A DNA stretch of 64,000 nt. Source: Chitinilyticum piscinae (GTDB lineage: Bacteria > Pseudomonadota > Gammaproteobacteria > Burkholderiales > Chitinibacteraceae). The notes under the pieces were generated by a model, which saw only the letters and a list, made by a program, of their open reading frames with translations, was not told the origin of the DNA and did not search any database. The position numbers and the translations under genes were made by a program. The stretch's first letter is position 1. Each line of letters starts with the position of its first letter. The stretch covers positions 124,001 to 188,000 of the forward strand of contig NZ_JADFUA010000006.1 in assembly GCF_015223195.1 (NCBI RefSeq), given 5' to 3'. This document shows, piece by piece, positions 1 to 7,037 of the stretch.

Positions 1-171
1 GTTGACGACTTCATCTGGGCTTTCGAGGATGAGAGTGGGAATTACACACTGACACTGCAAAGCGCGCGCAGCCAGTGTCTGGTGGTGGCCTCGGTCATTT
101 CCCTGGCGCAGGATCTGCCACCGGCCGGTAATGCGGCTCCGGACGAGCTCGAACTGGAAGTCGACGGCTGA
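1..171 (+). CDS. 3' end of a gene of unknown function (5' truncated by window)
   Basis: An open frame enters the window at base 1 and ends with TGA at 169-171, giving 56 residues that begin VDDFIWAFED and end with an acidic tail (DELELEVDG). The reading frame has the codon use of the neighbouring genes and no in-frame stop. No motif or known family can be recognised from this fragment. About 55 bases separate its stop from the palindrome in front of the next gene, so it probably belongs to a separate transcript. Confidence 0.55.
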   Translation, partial: VDDFIWAFEDESGNYTLTLQSARSQCLVVASVISLAQDLPPAGNAAPDELELEVDG

Positions 172-225
172 TTCACGTTGTTGGGTGATTGTGTGTGAGG
201 CTTGCATTGTGCGCTACTTTGTATT

Positions 226-251
226 TTAATTTCTGTAAAGACAGAAATTAA
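226..251. promoter_or_regulatory. Probable operator of the adjacent GbsR/MarR-type regulator (copy 1)
   Basis: A perfect 11-base inverted repeat, TTAATTTCTGT at 226-236 and its complement at 241-251, with AAAG between the arms. It ends 9 bases before the start codon of the regulator gene, overlapping the ribosome binding region. The core TTTCTGT-N4-ACAGAAA is repeated at 1224-1241 in the same gene cluster, which is why I read it as the binding site of the regulator rather than a chance palindrome. It has N4 spacing, not the CTGT-N8-ACAG of a LexA box. Confidence 0.65.
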
Positions 252-260
252 GGAAAGGCA

Positions 261-809
261 ATGCAGCTCAGTCCTACCATGCAGAAATACATCCTCCACT
301 GGGGGGAAATGGGAACCCGCTGGGGGGTAAACCGCACCGTCGCACAGATCCATGCGCTGCTGTATCTGGCCAACCGGCCGCTCAATGCCGAGGACATCTG
401 CGAGACGCTGGGGGTGGCGCGTTCCAATGTCAGCAACAGCCTGAAAGAACTGCAGTCCTGGGGGCTGATCCGCGTGCAGCATGTGCTGGGTGACCGGCGC
501 GATCATTTTGTTGCCTTGCAGGACGTCTGGGAAATCTTCCGGTTGATCACCGAGGAGCGCAAGCGCCGCGAGCTGGACCCGACGCTCTCGGTGCTGCGCG
601 AATGCGCGATCGAGGCCGAAAGTGATCCGCTGATCGAAGCCGCCACCCGCGTAAAGATGGACAAGGTGCTCGAGTTTCTGGAGCTGCTGCTGTCCGGTTA
701 TGACGACTTCAAGCACTTGCCTCCCGGTGTTGTGCTCAAGCTGCTGAAGATGGGCAGCAAGCTCGGCCAGCTGGCGGCGATGTTTGGCAATGACGAGGAG
801 CAGAAATGA
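261..809 (+). CDS. GbsR/MarR-family winged-helix transcriptional regulator
   Basis: A 182-residue DNA-binding regulator. Residues about 30-90 form a winged helix-turn-helix: a helix entering on LLYLANRPLNAEDI, a recognition segment LGVARSNVSNSLKELQ and a wing around RVQHVLGDRRDHF. The long helical C-terminal half matches the GbsR-type branch of MarR-like proteins, which dimerise through it. It sits first in a tight cluster: its stop overlaps the start of the DCC-family gene by four bases. The palindrome at 226-251 lies just upstream and a second copy at 1224-1241 lies inside the cluster, which suggests autoregulation and control of the whole group. The inducing signal is not visible. Confidence 0.8.
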   Translation: MQLSPTMQKYILHWGEMGTRWGVNRTVAQIHALLYLANRPLNAEDICETLGVARSNVSNSLKELQSWGLIRVQHVLGDRRDHFVALQDVWEIFRLITEERKRRELDPTLSVLRECAIEAESDPLIEAATRVKMDKVLEFLELLLSGYDDFKHLPPGVVLKLLKMGSKLGQLAAMFGNDEEQK

Positions 810-1216
810 GGCATTACACCATCTATTACGACCGCGCCTGCCCGCTGTGCCGCGCGGAAATCCATCGCCTGAAGCGCCTGGACCGCAAGGGCGCGCTGAC
901 GCTGGTCGACGCCAGCGCGGCGGATTTCGTGGCGCCGGCCGGCGTCAGCGTCGAGGACATGCTGACGCGCCTGCATGTGCGCGACGCCTCCGGCAATTGG
1001 CTGGTGGGCATTGATGCGATTGCGGCAATCTACCGCGCCATCGGCCATGGTCGCGTGTGGGCCACACTGCTGGTGTGGCGCCCGCTGCGCCCGCTGATGA
1101 GCCGTGCCTATTTGTTGCTGGCCAATAACCGCCAGCGCGTTAGCGGCTGGTTAGGCATGCGCCGCGATCCCCCCGCGCGTTGCGAGGGCGGTGTGTGTCG
1201 TGGCGATTTTTTGTGA
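806..1216 (+). CDS. DCC-family (DUF393) thiol-disulfide oxidoreductase-like protein
   Basis: A 136-residue protein that opens with the family signature YYDRACPLCRAE, in which the CPLC pair is the putative redox dithiol, followed by a predicted thioredoxin-like fold and the conserved IDAIAAIYRAIG region. Proteins of this family are small, mostly uncharacterised and presumed cytosolic or membrane-associated. The ATG overlaps the stop of the regulator gene (ATGA), indicating translational coupling. The C-terminus carries an additional CEGGVC motif. Its neighbours (two nucleotide-sugar-type epimerases, a DoxX-like domain and DUF2269) commonly occur together in proteobacteria, but the substrate of the group is not known to me. 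Confidence 0.8.
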   Translation: MRHYTIYYDRACPLCRAEIHRLKRLDRKGALTLVDASAADFVAPAGVSVEDMLTRLHVRDASGNWLVGIDAIAAIYRAIGHGRVWATLLVWRPLRPLMSRAYLLLANNRQRVSGWLGMRRDPPARCEGGVCRGDFL

Positions 1217-1223
1217 TTTGTTG

Positions 1224-1242
1224 TTTCTGTTTCGACAGAAAT
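1224..1242. promoter_or_regulatory. Second copy of the regulator palindrome
   Basis: TTTCTGT at 1224-1230 and ACAGAAA at 1235-1241 separated by TTCG. This repeats the core of the palindrome at 226-251 with the same 4-base spacing. It lies in the only sizeable gap of the cluster (1217-1274), directly before the epimerase/DoxX gene, so it may mark an internal regulated promoter. Confidence 0.6.
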
Positions 1243-1274
1243 AAAAGAATGCAAGAAGCATGAAGGAGAACGCC

Positions 1275-2543
1275 ATGCGGGTTCTGGTGTGTGGAGCAAG
1301 TGGCCTGATCGGTGCGGCGCTGGTAGGGCGCCTGCTGGAGCGCGGCCATCGGCCGGTGCTGTTGCAGCGCCGCCCGGCCCCTGTGCCTGTCGGCTGCGAG
1401 GCGGTGGCGGGTGATTTTGCGCGGGTGGCTTCGCCCGCCGATTGCCTGCCCTGGCTGGAAGGTGTCGACGCGGTAGTCAACGCGGTCGGGATCTTCCGCG
1501 AGTCGGCCGGCGCGAGCTTTGCGCAGATTCACCAGCACGCGCCGGCCTGCTTGTTTGAAGCGTGTGCGCAAGCCGGCGTACGGCGTGTGGTGCAGGTTTC
1601 CGCGCTGGGCGCGGCGCCGGATGCGGTGACTGAGTACTGGCGCAGCAAGGGCAGGGCGGAGCAGGTCTTGCAGGCGCGGGGGCTGGACTGGCGCATCGTT
1701 CGCCCGTCGCTGGTGCTGGCCGATGATGGGCGCAGCAGCAGGCAATTCGCCGCGCTGGCCAGCCTGCCGCTGTTGCCAGATTTGGCTGGCTGCCGGCCGG
1801 TGCAGCCGGTGCTGCTTGCCGATGTGGTCGATGCACTGCTTGAACTGATTGAGAACGACGCACCGCCGCAGCGCTGCGTCGATGCCGTCGGCCCGCAGGC
1901 GCTGGGCCTGGGCGAGTATCTGGCGCTGCTGCGCCGGAACATGGGCCTGCCGAAGGCAAGAGTCATCAGGGTATCGGCCTTGAGCCAAAATTGGACAGCG
2001 GCTATCGGGCAATACCTGCCTGGGTGTTTGCTGGGGCCGGAGAGCCTGGCCATGCTGCGCCAGGGCTGTGCGGCCGATGTGGCGGGCTTGCGTGCCTTGC
2101 TGCGGCGCGAGCCGGGCGCGTGCCGCTGGAATCAGCCCGATGCCGTGCGGCTGAACGCGCAACTGCGCTGGCTGCTGCCGATCATGCGGCTGGCGCTGGC
2201 CAGCGTTTGGCTGGGCACCGCTGCGGTGAGCCTGTGGGGCTGGCCGCGCGAGGCCAGTTATCAGTTGCTGGGCGCCACCGGCGTGCCGGCCGCTGTCCAG
2301 CCGCTGGTCTTTTATGGCGCGGTCGCGCTCGATACGGTTTTCGGCGTGGCGAGCGTCGTTTATCCCCGACGCGGCCTGTGGCTGGCGCAAGGTTCGCTGG
2401 TGCTGGGCTACAGCGCGATCATCGCGCTGCGCCTGCCCGAATTCCTGTTGCATCCCTTTGGCCCCTTGCTGAAAAACCTGCCGGTGCTGGCGCTGTGCCT
2501 GCTGCTGGCGGTGCTGGGGCGAACCAATTCCCAATCACACTAA
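1275..2543 (+). CDS. NAD(P)-dependent epimerase fused to a DoxX-like membrane domain
   Basis: A 422-residue two-domain protein. Residues 1 to about 290 form an extended short-chain dehydrogenase/epimerase (atypical SDR) with an N-terminal Rossmann signature GASGLIGAALVGRLL. The C-terminal about 130 residues contain four hydrophobic helices beginning at WLLPIMRLALASVWLGTAAV, resembling the DoxX-like membrane fold. I chose the ATG at 1275 because GGAG lies at a good distance before it; an ATG at 1260 is also in frame. The gene is followed after 13 bases by the DUF2269 gene. The fusion suggests a Rossmann enzyme anchored to the inner membrane; the substrate is unknown. Confidence 0.75.
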   Translation: MRVLVCGASGLIGAALVGRLLERGHRPVLLQRRPAPVPVGCEAVAGDFARVASPADCLPWLEGVDAVVNAVGIFRESAGASFAQIHQHAPACLFEACAQAGVRRVVQVSALGAAPDAVTEYWRSKGRAEQVLQARGLDWRIVRPSLVLADDGRSSRQFAALASLPLLPDLAGCRPVQPVLLADVVDALLELIENDAPPQRCVDAVGPQALGLGEYLALLRRNMGLPKARVIRVSALSQNWTAAIGQYLPGCLLGPESLAMLRQGCAADVAGLRALLRREPGACRWNQPDAVRLNAQLRWLLPIMRLALASVWLGTAAVSLWGWPREASYQLLGATGVPAAVQPLVFYGAVALDTVFGVASVVYPRRGLWLAQGSLVLGYSAIIALRLPEFLLHPFGPLLKNLPVLALCLLLAVLGRTNSQSH

Positions 2544-2556
2544 GCTGGAGACCATC

Positions 2557-3024
2557 ATGGAACACTATCTGCTCGTGAAATGGCTGCACATCCTCTCGGC
2601 CACGCTGATGTTCGGCACTGGCTTTGGCACCGCGTTTTACCTGTTTGTTGCCAACCGCAGCGGCAATGTCGCGGCCATCGCGGTGGTCAGCCGCTGGGTG
2701 GTGCGTGCCGACTGGTGGTTTACCACGCCCGCCGTCATCATCCAGCCGCTGTCCGGATGGCTGATGATCCGGCTGGCCGGCTACCCTCTGGATTCATTCT
2801 GGATTGTTGCCGCATTGGCGCTGTACGCACTGGCCGGTGCCTGCTGGCTGCCCGTGGTGTGGCTGCAACTGCAGATGCGCGACATGGCCCTGCAGGCGAA
2901 TACCGCCGGTGCCGCGCTGCCGCCACGTTACTGGCGCTATGAGAAAATCTGGACGCTGCTGGGTTTTCCAGCCTTTGGCGGCCTGTTGATCGTGTACTGG
3001 CTGATGGTAGCCAAACCGGTGTAA
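2557..3024 (+). CDS. DUF2269 family integral membrane protein
   Basis: A 155-residue protein with four hydrophobic segments (about residues 8-30, 50-75, 80-105 and 130-150) and the family-typical start MEHYLLVKWLHILSATLMFG. GTGFGTAF follows in the first helix. Members are small inner-membrane proteins of unknown function that often accompany SDR/DoxX genes, as here. It starts 13 bases after the preceding stop, with GGAG upstream of the ATG, and is probably co-transcribed with the epimerase genes on both sides. Confidence 0.75.
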   Translation: MEHYLLVKWLHILSATLMFGTGFGTAFYLFVANRSGNVAAIAVVSRWVVRADWWFTTPAVIIQPLSGWLMIRLAGYPLDSFWIVAALALYALAGACWLPVVWLQLQMRDMALQANTAGAALPPRYWRYEKIWTLLGFPAFGGLLIVYWLMVAKPV

Positions 3025-3087
3025 GCACCACGGCGTGCAACCCACTATTCTGTAATGTCTGGAAACCCTCTGTCCGGAGAACTGCCC

Positions 3088-4023
3088 ATGACCCGCAATC
3101 CTTTCACCGCCTTGCCTGCTGCCCGCATTCTGGTCACTGGAGGCACTGGTTTCATCGGCCGTGAACTGGTCGAGCTGCTGCTGCAGGCTGGCCATACCGT
3201 GATGCTGTATTCCCGCCGCCCGCAACAGGCCATCGCCCAGTTCACGGGGAGGGTCGGAGCGTTTGCGCGCTGGGATCAGCTGGGAGAGAAAGAACATTTC
3301 GACGCCATCATCAATCTGGCCGGTGCTCCGGTGGTCGGGCCGCGCTGGTCGGCCGCGCGCAAGCTGGCGCTGCTCGCCAGCCGCGTCGGTACAACCGAAG
3401 GACTGCTTGGCTGGCTGGCCCGCGCGCGACACAAGCCGGCCGTGCTGGTGAATGGCTCGGCGATCGGGTACTACGGCTGCCGTGGCAATGAGGAAATTGA
3501 TGAAAGCGCCGATTCACCGACCGGTGAATTCCAGGCGCAGCTGTGCCGTGAGTGGGAGGCCGCAGCGATCAAGGCTGAAGCCTTTGGCGTGCGCGTGGTG
3601 CGCCTGCGCCTTGGTCTGGTGTTCGGCCCCGGCGGCGCGTTTCCGAAGCTCCTGCTGCCCTTCAAACTGGGCGTGGGCGGGCGCATGGGCGACGGCAGGC
3701 AGGTGATGAGCTGGGTGCACCGCGACGACGTGCTGGCGGTGATTGCCCGCGCGATCGCCGATAGTACCCTGCAGGGGGCCTACAACCTCACTGCACCGCA
3801 GGCGCTGACGCAGGGTGAATTCGCTGCGCTGGCGGCGAAGCTGCTGCACCGGCCGAACTGGTTTGTCACCCCCGCGTGGCTGATTGATGGCCTCGCCGGC
3901 GAAATGGGGGCGCTGTTCACCCGTGGCCAACGTGTGGTGCCCAAGCGCCTGCAGGAGGCCGGCTACCGGTTTGCCTTTCCCGAGATGGAAAGCGCGCTGC
4001 GCGATCAGCTGAACAGCCGATAG
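3088..4023 (+). CDS. TIGR01777-type epimerase (SDR39U1/YfcH family)
   Basis: A 311-residue atypical SDR protein. The dinucleotide-binding loop ILVTGGTGFIGRELVELL lies at residues 13-30, followed by NLAGAPV near the cofactor, the conserved NGSAIGYYG segment and a C-terminal DUF1731-like region (PKRLQEAGYRF). This architecture matches the YfcH/SulA-type epimerase family, whose substrate is not established. The start at 3088 is preceded by CCGGAGA; an earlier in-frame ATG at 3055 lacks such a site. It is the last gene of the cluster that starts with the GbsR-type regulator and is followed by a repeat-rich gap. Confidence 0.85.
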   Translation: MTRNPFTALPAARILVTGGTGFIGRELVELLLQAGHTVMLYSRRPQQAIAQFTGRVGAFARWDQLGEKEHFDAIINLAGAPVVGPRWSAARKLALLASRVGTTEGLLGWLARARHKPAVLVNGSAIGYYGCRGNEEIDESADSPTGEFQAQLCREWEAAAIKAEAFGVRVVRLRLGLVFGPGGAFPKLLLPFKLGVGGRMGDGRQVMSWVHRDDVLAVIARAIADSTLQGAYNLTAPQALTQGEFAALAAKLLHRPNWFVTPAWLIDGLAGEMGALFTRGQRVVPKRLQEAGYRFAFPEMESALRDQLNSR

Positions 4024-4049
4024 TCATTCGGCTGGCAGGCCGGTGAATC

Positions 4050-4225
4050 CCCTGCGGCCCGTCATTGCGGCGCTGGCTGCAATCCAGTGGCTGCATTTAC
4101 AAGGTCGCTGGATACCGGCTTGCGCCGGCATGACGGGCACGGCATCGCCGCTTGAGTTCTCCTGAACATCATCGAAGCCCCGAGACCGGGGTGACGGGGC
4201 CGGCTGTGCCGGCATGCGTCAACAA
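4050..4225. repeat. Intergenic REP-like palindromic repeats
   Basis: The gap between the epimerase and the fusion enzyme contains several GC-rich palindromes: CCGGCTTGCGCCGG within a GGATACCGG...ATGACG context near 4110-4132, and GCCGGCTGTGCCGGC near 4199-4213. Sequences of the form TGGATACCGGCTTGCGCCGG followed by CATGACG are typical of dispersed intergenic repeats in proteobacteria. No open frame with coding character runs through the gap; the ribosome binding site AAGGAG at its end belongs to the next gene. Confidence 0.5.
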
Positions 4226-4235
4226 GGAGTCAATC

Positions 4236-6692
4236 ATGAATGCTGATCCACGCCCCAAGCTCTACCTGCTGGCCGGTAACGGCAGCGCGGCCGACTGGTG
4301 GGACGACGTGCTGCCATACTTCGCCAAGTATGAGGCGGTAGCCATCGAACTGCCTGGGTTCGGTAGCAATACCTCCGAGTTGCCGGATTCGCTGTCCGCT
4401 CTGGCCGACGCGCTGGCGGCGCAGACCGAGCCCGGCCACGCAATTGTCGCCACCGGCATCAGCGCCTTGCCGGTGCTGCACCTGCTGGTGCGCCAGCCCG
4501 GCCATTTCAGCCGCACGGTGCTCTTGTCGCCGGTTGGCGTCGCGCTGTGGCGCCGCCGCCTGCCAAGGCTGATGCAGTTGCCCGGCCTTTTGCCGCTGGC
4601 GAAATGCCCCCGCGTGTTTTCGCGCCAGTTTGCCCTGCCGGACTTTAGCCCCGATTACCGGCGGATTGGCAATGGCTATGCGCGCTGCCGCGCCTTTGCG
4701 CCGTATTTCCGCTGGGTGCGCCCGGACAATGCGCTGACGCTATTCGACCAGATTAGCGATCCGATCGAGCTGCTGTGGGGCGGGCGAGACGGCGTGATCG
4801 GCGCGCAGCACGCCGCCGCCTGGGAGGCGGTGCTGTGCCGCAGCACGCTTGCCGTGACCTTCAAGCCTGACTGGGGGCACTACCCGTTCTGGCAATGTCC
4901 GGCCGACTTCGTTGCGCAATTGGAGAGGGGAGGGGAAGACGCGGGTTTCAACGCGCACAGCAAGGGCGGGCGCTTGCTGCTGGCCCAAGTCGCTGGCTTG
5001 CCGGTGCCGGCGCTGCGCGTGCTGCGCCCCGGTTTTGACCGGCCGCGGCTCGCGGTGTGGCTGGGGCTGGCGGATCGTGAGGCGCCGCAGGGCTGGGCGG
5101 TGCGCTCGTCGGGTGACGACGAAGACGGCATCGATTGCGCCAACGCCGGCCGCCACGACAGCTTTCTGCGCGTGCCGGCTGCCGATGTTCCCGAGCACGT
5201 CGACCGCCTGCACGCGGCAGGCTTGGCCAGTGTGGTCGTGCAGTGCATGATCGAACCAACCCTTTCCGGAGTAGCCTTCGCGCGCGGTCTGGCGGCCGAA
5301 ATCGACTGGGTGGACGGTCATTTGTCCGCGCTGGTCGATGGCCGCGTGCAGCCGCAACGGCTGCGTTTTTCAAAGCTGGGCGGCGAGTGGGGCCAACGGC
5401 CATCGCGCCGCGTGCTGGGCGGCAGTGCACTGAGCGAACGCGTGCTGTGGGATTTTCTGCAGGCGGTGGTGCGCTGCTTTCACGGCCAGGCGCTCGACAT
5501 CGAATGGGCGTGGGACGGCAGGCAGCTGTGGCTGCTGCAGGCACGCCCGGTAACACGCTACGGCTGGCGGCGCTGGCTGACCAATGCCAATATCGGCGAA
5601 ATTCTGCCGCTACAGCCCAGCCGGCTGATCGAGGCCGCGCAAAGGCAGGCGGCGGCGAGCATTCCGCAGGTTTACGCGCGCTGGGATGCGCGTGCACTGG
5701 ACGACGCCGAGCCGTTCACTGCGCTGCATGCCGATGCCAGCTACATCAACGCCGAGCTGTTTCTGGCGCGGCTGGCGGACTGGGGGATTCCGGGGGACGC
5801 GCTGGCGCGCGAAATTGGCGGCAGCGTGCCGCGCCTGCCGGCGCGGCCCTGGCGCTGGCTGCGCGCATTGCCGGTGCTGCTGCGCATGCTCATCGCCAGC
5901 CGCCGCGCGCTCGATGGTCTGGATGCCGGTCTGGTGCGCTGGCAGGCTGAACTCGACGCGCTGATCGCCAATCCGCTGGACGATGAAGGACAGGCCAAGC
6001 GGCTGGCGAACTGGCTGATGCGCTTTTACACCTGGCTGGTGCAGCAGAACCTGTGCATCGGCGCGGCGATCGCCAGCAGCGGCGGCGCCTGGCTGGGGCG
6101 CCCGCAAACCCAGAATGAGCAGCACGGGCCGCACCGCCTGCCCTGGGAAACCGACCCGGCGACAGCGCGCCCGGCAGTGGCCGCCGTTGAGCTCGCCACG
6201 CTGCCGCGCTGGTCGTGGCCGCTGCGGCTCGCGCACAAGTTCGGTCTGCCGGGTATGCGCGGCTATTACCTGCAAACGCGCGAGCAGTTTCGCGATCGGC
6301 TGATGCTGCTGTTCTTTCGTCTGCACCATGCCTTTCCGGCGTCGCAGCGCGAGCACTGGTTTGCACCGGTGAGCGCCGTGCGCGGCGAGCTGGGCGGCTT
6401 CTGGCAGCACGGCGGGCGCAGTGACACCCCCGATGGCGCGCTGCAGCTGTCGCCCGGCGAGGTCGAAGGCGTGCTGGGCGAAGACATCCTGCTGGTTGAC
6501 GCGCTTGACCCTGGCCTTTTCGCGTACTACCGGCAGGCACGCGGCGTGGTCACGCGCAGCGGCGGCCTGCTGTCGCACGGCGCGACCATGCTGCGCGAGC
6601 TGAAAATCCCGGCGCTGGCCTGGGCGGACGTGCCGGAAAACTGGCTAGGGGCAAGGGTAAGGCTGACCGCAGGCGGGCTGGTTTTGCTGTAG
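4236..6692 (+). CDS. Alpha/beta-hydrolase fused to a PEP synthase/pyruvate phosphate dikinase-like protein
   Basis: An 818-residue fusion. Residues 1 to about 245 resemble an alpha/beta-hydrolase: LYLLAGNGSAADWW for the oxyanion loop, an elbow ATGISALP in which the usual last Gly is Leu, and a C-terminal His in DWGHYPFW. From about residue 255 a condensed PPDK/PEP-synthase ATP-grasp domain follows, with SKGGRLLLAQVAGLPVP, AVRSSGDDEDG and the closing LLQARPVTR near residue 475. A helical linker leads to a C-terminal phosphohistidine domain with GGLLSHGATMLRELKIPAL (His about 781). The chemistry implied is transfer of a phosphoryl group from ATP through the mobile His to an unknown acceptor, as in PEP synthase or rifampin phosphotransferase. 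The linker has no recognised substrate domain. ATG at 4236 follows AAGGAG. Confidence 0.7.
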   Translation: MNADPRPKLYLLAGNGSAADWWDDVLPYFAKYEAVAIELPGFGSNTSELPDSLSALADALAAQTEPGHAIVATGISALPVLHLLVRQPGHFSRTVLLSPVGVALWRRRLPRLMQLPGLLPLAKCPRVFSRQFALPDFSPDYRRIGNGYARCRAFAPYFRWVRPDNALTLFDQISDPIELLWGGRDGVIGAQHAAAWEAVLCRSTLAVTFKPDWGHYPFWQCPADFVAQLERGGEDAGFNAHSKGGRLLLAQVAGLPVPALRVLRPGFDRPRLAVWLGLADREAPQGWAVRSSGDDEDGIDCANAGRHDSFLRVPAADVPEHVDRLHAAGLASVVVQCMIEPTLSGVAFARGLAAEIDWVDGHLSALVDGRVQPQRLRFSKLGGEWGQRPSRRVLGGSALSERVLWDFLQAVVRCFHGQALDIEWAWDGRQLWLLQARPVTRYGWRRWLTNANIGEILPLQPSRLIEAAQRQAAASIPQVYARWDARALDDAEPFTALHADASYINAELFLARLADWGIPGDALAREIGGSVPRLPARPWRWLRALPVLLRMLIASRRALDGLDAGLVRWQAELDALIANPLDDEGQAKRLANWLMRFYTWLVQQNLCIGAAIASSGGAWLGRPQTQNEQHGPHRLPWETDPATARPAVAAVELATLPRWSWPLRLAHKFGLPGMRGYYLQTREQFRDRLMLLFFRLHHAFPASQREHWFAPVSAVRGELGGFWQHGGRSDTPDGALQLSPGEVEGVLGEDILLVDALDPGLFAYYRQARGVVTRSGGLLSHGATMLRELKIPALAWADVPENWLGARVRLTAGGLVLL

Positions 6693-6951
6693 CTCCCAGC
6701 GGTGCGCTACCAAGGGAGCAGGAGGTCGAGGTGGCCGCTCTCGCATGGTGCGGTGCCACTAGAGCGGCGGCGATCTACGATCGCCTGAGGTAGTGCGCTT
6801 CGGATTGACTGAACTACGTGCCGCTGTAAACGGGGCATGTCACTGCCAAGTTGGGAGGTTCAGCTGGAGGTGATGAGTTACTTCTCGCCTGCCCCGAACT
6901 GTCGAAGCGATTAGTTCTGGATTTTTCTTGTGTTTTCTTGCGCGTAAATTC

Positions 6952-6981
6952 TTGCAAATTTCTACTGCGAGTAAGTAATAT
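6952..6981 (+). promoter_or_regulatory. Candidate sigma-70 promoter of the metalloprotease gene
   Basis: TTGCAA at 6952-6957 and TAATAT at 6976-6981 with an 18-base spacer, about 57 bases before the serralysin start. The whole gap 6693-7037 is more AT-rich than its surroundings and holds no convincing gene; this is the best-placed promoter-like pair in it. Prediction from sequence only. Confidence 0.35.
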
Positions 6982-7037
6982 TGTCAGCGTGCTTCGCAAC
7001 GAAAATTTCAACATCTAAACGCAAGGGGAAGGTATTA

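Noticed and set aside
226-251. LexA box before the first regulator gene (CTGT...ACAG)
   Set aside because: The spacing is 4 bases instead of 8 and the same palindrome recurs inside the operon of the GbsR-type gene, so it is better explained as that regulator's site.
1140-2534. A 464-codon minus-strand frame opposite the epimerase/DoxX gene
   Set aside because: The plus-strand frame carries the Rossmann signature and membrane helices; the minus frame has no motif and shadow-like composition.
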